NCBI GenBank assembly: GCA_003552425.1
Contig: PUMC01000053.1
Location: 1-20,050, forward strand
Length of the DNA: 20,050 nucleotides
Reading direction: 5' to 3'
Origin: Candidatus Acetothermia bacterium
GTDB lineage: Bacteria; Bipolaricaulota; Bipolaricaulia; Bipolaricaulales; Bipolaricaulaceae
Shown here piece by piece: positions 1 to 7,438 of this stretch. The notes below the pieces were generated by a model. That model saw nothing but the letters and a program-made list of their open reading frames with translations, had not been told where the DNA came from and ran no database searches. How positions within the stretch are numbered: the stretch's first letter is position 1; every line of letters starts with the position of its first letter. The translations under genes were made by a program, and so were the position numbers.

Positions 1-37
1 CGATCAACGCACAAGACGCCCCCCGGGGCCGCGGCAC

Positions 38-44
38 AAGGAGG
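38..44 (+). promoter_or_regulatory. Ribosome binding site of spoVS
   Basis: AAGGAGG lies 6 bases before the ATG at 51 and fixes that start. The bases upstream (1-37) are GC-rich and include CCCCGGGG, but no promoter is evident, so the gene may belong to an operon that begins outside the window. Confidence 0.8.
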
Positions 45-50
45 CGGCAC

Positions 51-311
51 ATGGAGATCCTCAAGGTGGCATCGACATCCAATCCTAATGCTGTCGCCGG
101 GGCCATCGCCGGCGCATTGGAGACCGAAGGTATCGTCGAGGCGCACGCCATCGGTGCGGGTGCCGTGAACCAGGCCGTAAAGGCTGTGGCAATCGCCCGT
201 CGCCTGGTTGAGCGTGAGGGCGAGGCAGAAGTCCGTGTCATTCCTGGGTTCATCGACGTGGATATAGGTGGCGAAACCAAGACCGGAGTTCGCCTCATCA
301 TCGAGAAGTAA
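51..311 (+). CDS. spoVS: Stage V sporulation protein S family (SpoVS)
   Basis: This 86-residue protein is full length for the SpoVS family. It opens with MEILKVASTSNPNAVAGAIA and carries the family core GAGAVNQAVKAVAIAR at about residues 36-51, then a beta-rich end (VIPGFIDVDIGG). SpoVS is a small Alba-like, probably nucleic-acid-binding regulator. In Bacillus it affects late sporulation, but it also occurs in bacteria that do not sporulate, so its presence here does not show sporulation. The ATG has a strong ribosome binding site. The TAA stop is followed at once by the ATG of argS with no intervening base, which implies translational coupling. Identification is firm; the role in this organism is not known. 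Confidence 0.93.
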   Translation: MEILKVASTSNPNAVAGAIAGALETEGIVEAHAIGAGAVNQAVKAVAIARRLVEREGEAEVRVIPGFIDVDIGGETKTGVRLIIEK

Positions 312-1952
312 ATGCACCTTGAAGCCCTGGTACGGGCTGCCCTTCAGCGGGCCCTGTATGCGCTGAGGATCCCCTGCCCTGCGAAGATCCCCGTGGATCG
401 TCCTACACGGCCTGAGCATGGAGATCTGAGCAGTAGGGTGGCGTTTGTCCTCGGACGTGCGGCGGGAAGACCACCACCGGCACTGGCACAAGCGATCGCC
501 GAACAGCTCTCCAACGAGCCAGCCTTCAGCTCAGCGACAGCTGAGGCAGGATTCGTCAACGTAACGTTGGCGCCGACCGCCCTGGGCGATGTCGTGCGTC
601 GAGCCCTGCTGGAAGGCGACCGCTACGGCTACAGCGATGGCGGCCAGGGGCAACCGCTCCAGGTGGAGTTCGTGTCGTCCAATCCTACCGGCCCCCTCAC
701 CGTGGGGCACGGCCGCCAGGCAGCCCTGGGCGATGTCGTCGCATCGCTCCTCACCCAGCAAGGTTGGAACGTCACCAGAGAGTACTACCTCAATGACGAG
801 GGAGGACAGATCCGACGTCTTGCCCACTCGCTGTGGGCCCGCTACCGCCAAGCGCGGGGCGAAGATGTCTCGGTTCCCGAAGGTGGGTACGAAGGCGACT
901 ACCTGCTCCCCGTAGCCAAGGAACTGGCCGAGGAGCTCGGTGACCGCCATCGATCGTGGTCCGAGGACACCGCCCAACTGTTCGGCCAGCACGCCGTGCA
1001 ACGGATGATGGACATGATCAACGAGGATTTGGGGAACGTCGGCGTTTCGTTCGACGTGTGGACTCGCGAAGGCGACCTTCATCGGGAGGGTCTCGTGACA
1101 GAGACACTGGAGATGCTGCGCGCCCGGGGGGCGGTCTACGAACAGGACGGCGCCCAGTGGTTAGGCGCGACCGCACATGGGCTATCACGCGACCCCGTAC
1201 TGATCAAGAGCGACGGAACGCCTACGTATATCATGGTGGACATCGCGTACCACGTGCACAAATTTCGCCGGGGCTTCCACAAGGTGATCAACGTCCAGGG
1301 AGCGGATCATGTGGACACGCAGCGGCAGGTGAAGCTCGGGCTGAAGCTTCTGGGACTACCCGACGCGTTCCTCGAGTACTGCATCCATCAGTTCGTCACC
1401 GTGAAGGGGGCCGAAGGGGTGCAGCGCATGTCCACACGCGCCGGACGCTTCCTCCGCCTGTCTGACTTGGTCAACGAACTGGGACGGGATGTGTTCCGCT
1501 ATTTCATGGTCATGCGAAAGCCTTCCAGCCACCTCAACTTCGACTACGGCCTGGCTACAAGCACGAGCATGGAGAACCCTGTCTACTACGTGCAGTACGC
1601 CTATACACGCATCCGCTCCATACAGCGAGAGGCATCGCGCTCCGGTGAGCTTCCGGACGATCTGTCAGCCGCCGACCTCTCGCCTCTCCAGGATCCGAGC
1701 GAACGGGCGATGATCCTGGAGATCGACCGGTTCCCGGATGTCCTCGCCGCGGCTGCAGACGGCTACGCCCCCCACCTGCTGTGTGAGTTCCTGGAGAACC
1801 TGTCCGGCGTCTTTCATCCCTACTACGGCAGGCTGCGCGTACTCGGCCAGGGCCCGACCACCCAGGCACGCCTGGCACTGCTGGCTGCCGCTGGACTCGT
1901 CTTGCGCCGGGGCCTTTCTGTCCTCGGTCTCTCAGCACCGGAGGAGATGTGA
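312..1952 (+). CDS. argS: Arginyl-tRNA synthetase
   Basis: This class I aminoacyl-tRNA synthetase charges tRNA-Arg with arginine in the cytoplasm. It has 546 residues, normal for bacterial ArgS. An N-terminal tRNA-binding domain (about 1-90, containing RPEHGDLSSRVAF) is followed by the HIGH region SSNPTGPLTVGHGR at 122-135. The KMSKS-like loop reads RMSTRAG at about 372-378, with Arg replacing the first Lys. A C-terminal DALR anticodon-binding domain ends in LGLSAPEEM, as the family does. The start ATG directly follows the spoVS stop; only a weak GAGAAG precedes it, so coupling to spoVS is likely. The stop overlaps the ftsY start by four bases. Confidence 0.96.
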   Translation: MHLEALVRAALQRALYALRIPCPAKIPVDRPTRPEHGDLSSRVAFVLGRAAGRPPPALAQAIAEQLSNEPAFSSATAEAGFVNVTLAPTALGDVVRRALLEGDRYGYSDGGQGQPLQVEFVSSNPTGPLTVGHGRQAALGDVVASLLTQQGWNVTREYYLNDEGGQIRRLAHSLWARYRQARGEDVSVPEGGYEGDYLLPVAKELAEELGDRHRSWSEDTAQLFGQHAVQRMMDMINEDLGNVGVSFDVWTREGDLHREGLVTETLEMLRARGAVYEQDGAQWLGATAHGLSRDPVLIKSDGTPTYIMVDIAYHVHKFRRGFHKVINVQGADHVDTQRQVKLGLKLLGLPDAFLEYCIHQFVTVKGAEGVQRMSTRAGRFLRLSDLVNELGRDVFRYFMVMRKPSSHLNFDYGLATSTSMENPVYYVQYAYTRIRSIQREASRSGELPDDLSAADLSPLQDPSERAMILEIDRFPDVLAAAADGYAPHLLCEFLENLSGVFHPYYGRLRVLGQGPTTQARLALLAAAGLVLRRGLSVLGLSAPEEM

Positions 1953-2875
1953 GCCCTGTGTGGGAGCGATTGCGCCAAGGATTGGACCGCACGCGGCAGG
2001 CCTTGTGGACTCCGCTGGAGGCATCGCTTTCGGGGAGCCGCACGGTGGATGCGAAGGTCATGGAACAGGTTGAGGAGATGCTGTTGGCCGCTGATGTCGG
2101 GATGGAGATCACCGAAGAACTGCTGGCCCCTGTTCGAGACCGCCGGACGCTTGCGCTCGACGAACTGCGGCATGAGCTTCGGACAAAGGTGGAGGCGCTG
2201 CTCTGCCCCGCAGAACACACCCTCTGCCAGCCGCCCCCGGACTGCGGCCCCGCCGTGTACATGTTCGTAGGCGTAAACGGATCCGGGAAGACCACCACCG
2301 TAGCCAAAGTAGGACGCAAACTCGCATCCGAAGGTCGTAAGGTCCTCATGGCCGCAGCCGACACGTTTCGCGCAGCCGCGGTGGAGCAACTGACGGACTT
2401 GGCGCGGCGCTCCGGCCTCAACCTTGTCGCCCACCGTGCCGGTGCCGACCCAGGCGCCGTCGTCCACGACGCGGTGGAACACGCACGCACACAAGGTTAT
2501 GATGTGGTCTTGGTCGATACAGCCGGGCGGCTTCAGACAAAACGCCCGCTCATGGAAGAGCTGGGTAAAGTTCGCCGGGTTGTGGAACGGTTGCAGGGGC
2601 GGCCACCGGACGAGCGCATCCTTGTTGTCGATGCTTCCGTGGGGCAGAACGCGGTCTCCCAGGCGCACCTCTTCCATGAAGCTGTTGGGGTGACCGCTCT
2701 TGCGATGACCAAGCTTGACGGAACGGCTAAGGGAGGAGCAATCCTTCCCATCTGGCATGCCCTGCACATCCCCATCCTCTGGGTGGGCGTGGGCGAGGGG
2801 ATGGATGAACTGGAGCATTTCAAAGCGGCGGCGTATGCCCACGCACTCATCGGAGGTGAGCATGGCGGAAGTTGA
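1949..2875 (+). CDS. ftsY: Signal recognition particle receptor FtsY
   Basis: FtsY is the membrane-associated GTPase receptor that docks SRP-ribosome complexes for co-translational membrane insertion. The 308-residue protein is essentially the NG core. The helical N domain covers about 1-95, the G1 loop GVNGSGKTTT is at 108-117, DTFRAAAVEQL at 138-148, DTAGR at 190-194, TKLDGTAKGGA at 254-264 and the closing GVGEGMDELEHF at 280-291. The acidic A domain found in E. coli FtsY is absent, as in many other bacteria. It starts with GTG inside the argS stop (GTGA overlap) after GGAGGAG. Its 3' end overlaps ppdK by 14 bases. Its membrane-targeting role matches that of YidC further along the window, though the two genes are not in one operon. 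Confidence 0.96.
   Translation: MSPVWERLRQGLDRTRQALWTPLEASLSGSRTVDAKVMEQVEEMLLAADVGMEITEELLAPVRDRRTLALDELRHELRTKVEALLCPAEHTLCQPPPDCGPAVYMFVGVNGSGKTTTVAKVGRKLASEGRKVLMAAADTFRAAAVEQLTDLARRSGLNLVAHRAGADPGAVVHDAVEHARTQGYDVVLVDTAGRLQTKRPLMEELGKVRRVVERLQGRPPDERILVVDASVGQNAVSQAHLFHEAVGVTALAMTKLDGTAKGGAILPIWHALHIPILWVGVGEGMDELEHFKAAAYAHALIGGEHGGS
2852..2859 (+). promoter_or_regulatory. Ribosome binding site that fixes the ppdK start
   Basis: GGAGGTGA lies just before the ATG at 2862, inside the end of ftsY. It selects this ATG over an in-frame ATG at 2715 that would add 49 unrelated residues translated from ftsY. Confidence 0.85.
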
Positions 2876-5591
2876 ACGTTACGTGTATCGATTCGGCGGC
2901 GGGAAGGCTGATGGGGGAGCAGATCTGAAGATGCTCCTTGGGGGGAAGGGAGCGAACCTTGGAGAGATGGCCAAACTCGGCATCCCGGTTCCCGCAGGCT
3001 TCACGATCACGACAGAGGCTTGCAGGTACCATCAGGAGCACGACGGAGGCTACCCCCCGGAACTCGAAGAGCAGGTGCGCGAAGCCGTCTCCCACCTTGA
3101 ACAGGCCACAGGGAGAAGCTTCGGAGACGCCAAGAACCCTCTGTTGCTCTCGGTCCGATCCGGTTCCCCGGCTTCAATGCCCGGGATGATGGATACCGTG
3201 TTGAACCTGGGACTCAACGACGAGGCGGTTGAAGGACTGGCTGCCCAGACGAACCCGCGATTCGCCTACGACGCCTACCGCCGTTTTGTGGCCATGTACG
3301 GCTCCGTCGTGCTTGGGGTAAAGGACACTTCGGGGTCCGGCGTGGACCCGTTCCACGAGGCACTCGACTCCCTGAAGGATGAGCGCAGTGCCCGCACCGA
3401 CCTGGACCTCACCACAGATGACCTGAAGGAACTGGTCCAGCGGTACAAGAAGGCACTGGAAGACGCAGGTAAGCGCCTGCCCCAGGATCCATGGGACCAG
3501 CTCTGGCGTGCCATTGCCGCTGTGTTCCTCTCCTGGGGAAACCCACGAGCCCGCGTGTACCGCCGCATGCACAATATACCGGAAACGTGGGGAACTGCCG
3601 TCAACGTGCAATCGATGGTGTTCGGCAACCTCGACGATACGTCGGGCACTGGGGTCTTGTTTACCCGCGATCCGGCCACCGGTGAGAACCGCGTCTATGG
3701 GGAGTACCTCCTGTCCGCTCAAGGCGAAGATGTGGTGGCCGGTACGCGTACACCACAGCCAATCGAATCGGCGCAAAAAAGCGATCCCGAGCAGGTTTCC
3801 CTCGAAGAGGCCATGCCCGAGATCTACCGCGAACTCGTCGAGGTTCGTGATCGTTTGGAGCGCCATTACCGTGACATGCAGGACACCGAGTTCACGATCG
3901 AACAGGGCAAGCTCCACATCCTACAGACCCGCGCCGGTAAGCGGACGGGGTTTGCTGCAGTACGAATCGCCGTGGAGATGGTTGACGAAGGGCTGATCAG
4001 CGAGGACGAAGCCATCCTGCGCCTGCAGCCTGCGGAGCAGCTGTCGCAGCTCCTCCAGCCGATCTTCGACCCGGAGGCCAAGGCCCAGGCAGAGGTCCTG
4101 GCCAAGGGACTCCCCGCGGGCCCAGGGGCAGCATGTGGACGGCTCACCATAACCGCCGATGCAGCAGTCCGCATGGCCCAACAAGGGGAACCCGTGGTGT
4201 TGGTCCGCCACGAGACGTCTCCTGATGACATCGCAGGGATGGCCGCCTCGGAGGGTATCCTCACCTCACGGGGGGGCATGACGTCGCACGCCGCAGTGGT
4301 GGCCCGGCAGATGGGGAAGGTCGCTGTCGTGGGCTGCGATGCGGTGAGCATCGACTACGCGTCCAAGAAGGTGCGCGTAAGCGGCAAGACCTTCCAGGAG
4401 GGCGACTGGCTGTCGTTCGATGGCACCACCGGAGAGCTCCTTGCAGGCCAGGTACCCACAAGGGCCTCCGAGGTTCTGCAAGTGCTCATCGACAAGACGC
4501 TGGACCCCGCCGATGCCCCGGTATACAAGCTCTACGAGAAGCTGATGTCCTGGGCTGATGATCGGCGTGCGCTCGGTGTGCGGGCGAATGCGGATAAGCC
4601 TGACCAAGCGACCACAGCACTGGCGTTCGGTGCCGAGGGCATTGGACTCTGTCGAACCGAGCACATGTTCTTCGGTGAGGACCGCATTCCCTATGTGCAG
4701 CAAGCCATCATCACGGAGGACCCCTCGGCACGCAGCGAAGCGTTGAAGCACCTTCTTGCCATGCAGACGGAGGATTTCACAGGCATTCTTAAGGTTATGG
4801 ATGACAAGCCCGTAATCATCCGCTTGCTCGATCCTCCAATGCACGAGTTCCTCCCACACGAGGACAAGGACATCGAGGCGTTGGCCCGAAGGTTTGGCAT
4901 CGCAGAGGACGAGCTCAAGCGCCGTATCAAGGATCTGCACGAGTTCAACCCCATGCTGGGACACCGCGGCTGCCGACTGGGCATCACAAACGCAGAGCTG
5001 TACGATATGCAGGCCGAAGCGATCTTCCGGGCCGCCGTCGCCCTGGCTCGCGAAGGGCATAACCCTCGGCCTTACGTGATGGTGCCCCTGGTCGGCCTGG
5101 CCAGCGAGATGCGCGCGGTCCGGCGACGTGTGGATGAGATCGCCGCACGCACCATGGCCGAGGAGGGTGTCGAGGTGGCCTATATGGTGGGGACGATGAT
5201 CGAGGTACCCCGTGCATGCGTGGTGGCCGACGAAATCGCTCGAGAGGCCCAGTTCTTCTCTTTTGGCACCAACGACCTCACGCAGATGGCGTTCGGGTTC
5301 TCCAGGGACGATGCCGGACGCTTCATCCGTGCGTATCTCGAAGAGAACATCCTGACCATCGACCCGTTCCAGACCATCGACCAGGATGGTATTGGTGCGT
5401 TGATGCGGATGGGGACGGAGAAGGGGCGGCAGGCTGTGCCCGATCTGTCGGTGGGGATCTGCGGAGAACACGGAGGTGAGTCCACGTCCGTCCAGTTCTG
5501 TCATGAGCTCGGTTTGGACTATGTGTCGGCGTCTCCGTTTCGCATTCCCATTGCGCGGTTGGCCGCCGCACAGGCTGCACTGCGTCGTTGA
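2862..5591 (+). CDS. ppdK: Pyruvate, phosphate dikinase
   Basis: The enzyme interconverts pyruvate, ATP and phosphate with phosphoenolpyruvate, AMP and pyrophosphate. It can serve gluconeogenesis or a pyrophosphate-linked glycolysis in the cytoplasm. The 909 residues are normal for the family. The ATP-grasp nucleotide domain holds GGKGANLGEMAKLGIPVPAG and VRSGSPASMPGMMDTVLNLG. The swivelling phosphohistidine domain has GGMTSHAAVVARQMG with catalytic His476 preceded by Thr474. The C-terminal PEP/pyruvate barrel carries FSFGTNDLTQM and GICGEHGGES with catalytic Cys867. A Thr two residues before the His is the site modified by PDRP regulators in plants and some bacteria; no such regulator gene is seen nearby. 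It is the last gene of the spoVS-argS-ftsY-ppdK cluster, and a hairpin follows the stop. Confidence 0.97.
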   Translation: MAEVERYVYRFGGGKADGGADLKMLLGGKGANLGEMAKLGIPVPAGFTITTEACRYHQEHDGGYPPELEEQVREAVSHLEQATGRSFGDAKNPLLLSVRSGSPASMPGMMDTVLNLGLNDEAVEGLAAQTNPRFAYDAYRRFVAMYGSVVLGVKDTSGSGVDPFHEALDSLKDERSARTDLDLTTDDLKELVQRYKKALEDAGKRLPQDPWDQLWRAIAAVFLSWGNPRARVYRRMHNIPETWGTAVNVQSMVFGNLDDTSGTGVLFTRDPATGENRVYGEYLLSAQGEDVVAGTRTPQPIESAQKSDPEQVSLEEAMPEIYRELVEVRDRLERHYRDMQDTEFTIEQGKLHILQTRAGKRTGFAAVRIAVEMVDEGLISEDEAILRLQPAEQLSQLLQPIFDPEAKAQAEVLAKGLPAGPGAACGRLTITADAAVRMAQQGEPVVLVRHETSPDDIAGMAASEGILTSRGGMTSHAAVVARQMGKVAVVGCDAVSIDYASKKVRVSGKTFQEGDWLSFDGTTGELLAGQVPTRASEVLQVLIDKTLDPADAPVYKLYEKLMSWADDRRALGVRANADKPDQATTALAFGAEGIGLCRTEHMFFGEDRIPYVQQAIITEDPSARSEALKHLLAMQTEDFTGILKVMDDKPVIIRLLDPPMHEFLPHEDKDIEALARRFGIAEDELKRRIKDLHEFNPMLGHRGCRLGITNAELYDMQAEAIFRAAVALAREGHNPRPYVMVPLVGLASEMRAVRRRVDEIAARTMAEEGVEVAYMVGTMIEVPRACVVADEIAREAQFFSFGTNDLTQMAFGFSRDDAGRFIRAYLEENILTIDPFQTIDQDGIGALMRMGTEKGRQAVPDLSVGICGEHGGESTSVQFCHELGLDYVSASPFRIPIARLAAAQAALRR

Positions 5592-5602
5592 ACAACCCGG
5601 GC

Positions 5603-5626
5603 GGCCGGGGCCTGACGGGCCCGGTC
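5603..5626 (+). terminator. GC-rich hairpin after ppdK
   Basis: CCGGGGCC (5605-5612) pairs with GGGCCCGG (5617-5624) across a TGAC loop, with one G/G mismatch; a wobble and one further pair extend the stem outward. It begins 11 bases after the ppdK stop and ends 10 bases before the permease start. The tail TCGTCCTC is only modestly T-rich, so it may be an intrinsic terminator, an attenuator or an RNA-stabilising stem. Confidence 0.5.
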
Positions 5627-5636
5627 GTCCTCAGCG

Positions 5637-6578
5637 ATGAGTCGGTACGTGCTGAGCCGTACCGCAGCAATGGGCGCCACCCTGTTAAGCGTGGCCTTGC
5701 TGGTGTTCGTCCTATTGTCCGTTGTCCCCGGGGATCCAGCACGGCTGGCTGCGGGGCCGGAAGCCAGTCCGGAGACCTACCGGATGATGCGCGACAAACT
5801 GGACCTGGACCATCCGTGGCCCGTACGCTTCTTCCGCTGGCTGGGCGGCCTCGTACGTGGGGATGCCGGAGAATCCCTCAACTACAGGCGGCCCGTCGTC
5901 GAGCTCCTGTCCGCGGGACTGTCGATAACGCTCCCGCTCGCACTCCTCTCGCTTCTGATGGCACTGCTGCTTGCGGTACCGTTGGGCATCCTCGCAGCTT
6001 CCCGTCCCGGAGGTCCTATCGACCTGGCTACCGTTGGCGCTGCCCAATTGGGGATGGCACTACCCGAATTCTGGCTTGGTATCCTCCTCGCGGGGTTATT
6101 CGCCGTGCGGTGGACGGTGCTGCCCGTAGGAGGGTTCCCGGGTTGGGATCACCCTGGCGAGGCATTTCTTCACCTGCTCCTCCCGGCAACAGCCTTGGCC
6201 CTGCCGCGTGCGGCCTACCTGGCCCGAATGGTGCGCGGTGCTGTGGCTGATGTACTGAGCGAGGACTACATGCGGACCGCACGCGCCAAGGGAATGACCG
6301 GCACCCGCGTGCTGCTCATCCACGCGCTCAGGAACGCGCTGGTGCCCGTAATCACCAGTGCAGGTCTCACACTGGCCCGCCTTGTCGCCGGCGCCCTTGT
6401 GGTGGAGAACGTGTTCTTCCTGCCGGGGCTGGGGAGGTTCGCCCTCATCGGTGTGCACGCACGCGACCTCCCGCTGGTGGGAGGGATCGCCGTAACCACG
6501 GCGGCATTGATGGTGTTGCTGAGCTTCGTCGTTGACCTCGCCTACGGATCCCTGGACCCAAGGATCCGCCGGACATGA
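5637..6578 (+). CDS. Peptide/nickel-type ABC transporter permease, DppB family
   Basis: This inner-membrane permease subunit belongs to an ABC importer for peptides, nickel or related solutes. The 313-residue protein opens with MSRYVLSRTAAMGATLLSVA, a first membrane helix. A periplasmic loop (DPARLAAGPEASPETYRMMR) follows, then five further hydrophobic segments. The EAA loop that contacts the ATPase is recognisable as RTARAKGMTGTRVLLIHALR at about 217-236, followed by NALVPVIT. The end VDLAYGSLDPRIRR is typical of DppB. The ATG at 5637 lacks a clear Shine-Dalgarno sequence. The stop overlaps the next permease by ATGA. The substrate cannot be told from the sequence. Confidence 0.93.
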   Translation: MSRYVLSRTAAMGATLLSVALLVFVLLSVVPGDPARLAAGPEASPETYRMMRDKLDLDHPWPVRFFRWLGGLVRGDAGESLNYRRPVVELLSAGLSITLPLALLSLLMALLLAVPLGILAASRPGGPIDLATVGAAQLGMALPEFWLGILLAGLFAVRWTVLPVGGFPGWDHPGEAFLHLLLPATALALPRAAYLARMVRGAVADVLSEDYMRTARAKGMTGTRVLLIHALRNALVPVITSAGLTLARLVAGALVVENVFFLPGLGRFALIGVHARDLPLVGGIAVTTAALMVLLSFVVDLAYGSLDPRIRRT

Positions 6579-7438
6579 AACGCTTGAGCCTCTATCTCGG
6601 ACTGGTGCTGATCCTGCTTCCGTTGGGTTTCGTGCTTGTGGGGGTGGCGTGGACACCGCACCCGCCAACCCGGATGGGACCCGAGCGCCTCGCAGCACCG
6701 GGAGCCATCCATCCCATGGGGACGGACTGGTTCGGCCGCGATCTCCTGTCACGGGTGATGGTGGGCGGCCGAGCCACGTTGGCGGTGGCCGCCGCAGCCG
6801 TGGGGACGGGCGGCCTTGTGGGCATGGCGCTGGGAACCTGGGCAGGCGTTCGTCGTGCAACCGTCGAAGCGTTGATCATGCGGGGCGTGGATGTCCTGCT
6901 CGCCTTCCCCACCGTCCTTGCCGCCTTGGTGCTCGCTACCGTGTGGGGACCGGGGATCCTGGGTGTGGCCGTCGCGCTGGCGGTGGCCAACATCCCCTTC
7001 TTTGCCCGGCTCACGCGGGCAGGCGTCCTGACGCTGCATGAGCGTCACTATGTAGTGGCCGCCCGGGCGGTGGGAGCGGGGGAGACGCACATCGTGCTCC
7101 GACATATCCTTCCCAACATGGCTTCCCCGCTCATCGTACAGGCCACGGTTAGCATGGCCGGTGCAGTGTTGGCTGAGGCCTCGCTGAGCTACTTGGGGTT
7201 GGGCGTGCAACCCCCCCAACCATCGTGGGGGAGGATGCTTCAGGAGGCACAAGCCTATTTCTACCTCTCCCCGTGGCCGGCTCTCTTCCCGGGGCTTGCT
7301 CTGGCCACGCTCGTCCTTGGGCTGAATCTCGTTGGCGACGGACTCAGGGACCTGTTGGATCCGACGATGCGCCGGTTGACGTCAGCGCGGCTCTCGTCAA
7401 GTCGAGCACATAGATCGGGTAGATCGCAACCCCGCTGA
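6575..7438 (+). CDS. Peptide/nickel-type ABC transporter permease, DppC family
   Basis: This is the second permease subunit, pairing with the DppB-type protein encoded just upstream (ATGA overlap). It has 287 residues. An N-terminal membrane helix (about 6-26) is followed by the DppC-family motif HPMGTDWFGRDLLSR (about 47-60). The EAA loop AARAVGAGETHIVLRHILPN lies at about 162-181, and YLGLGVQPPQPSWGRML at about 206-222. Family members normally end near DLLDPTMRR. Here about 20 further Ser/Arg-rich residues follow, encoded on the strand opposite the end of the substrate-binding protein gene. No DppD or DppF ATPase gene is in the window, so the ATPase must come from elsewhere or be shared. 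Confidence 0.93.
   Translation: MKRLSLYLGLVLILLPLGFVLVGVAWTPHPPTRMGPERLAAPGAIHPMGTDWFGRDLLSRVMVGGRATLAVAAAAVGTGGLVGMALGTWAGVRRATVEALIMRGVDVLLAFPTVLAALVLATVWGPGILGVAVALAVANIPFFARLTRAGVLTLHERHYVVAARAVGAGETHIVLRHILPNMASPLIVQATVSMAGAVLAEASLSYLGLGVQPPQPSWGRMLQEAQAYFYLSPWPALFPGLALATLVLGLNLVGDGLRDLLDPTMRRLTSARLSSSRAHRSGRSQPR

Noticed and set aside
2715..2861. Possible longer N-terminus of pyruvate phosphate dikinase
   Set aside because: The extra 49 residues come from ftsY sequence in another frame, and GGAGGTGA marks ATG 2862.
1823..2863. Minus-strand frame of 346 codons opposite argS and ftsY
   Set aside because: It spans the junction of two conserved plus-strand genes and has no domain of its own.
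4266..5504. Long minus-strand open frame (412 codons) opposite ppdK
   Set aside because: It is antisense to the conserved PEP-binding barrel of ppdK, shows no domain and reflects high-GC codon bias.
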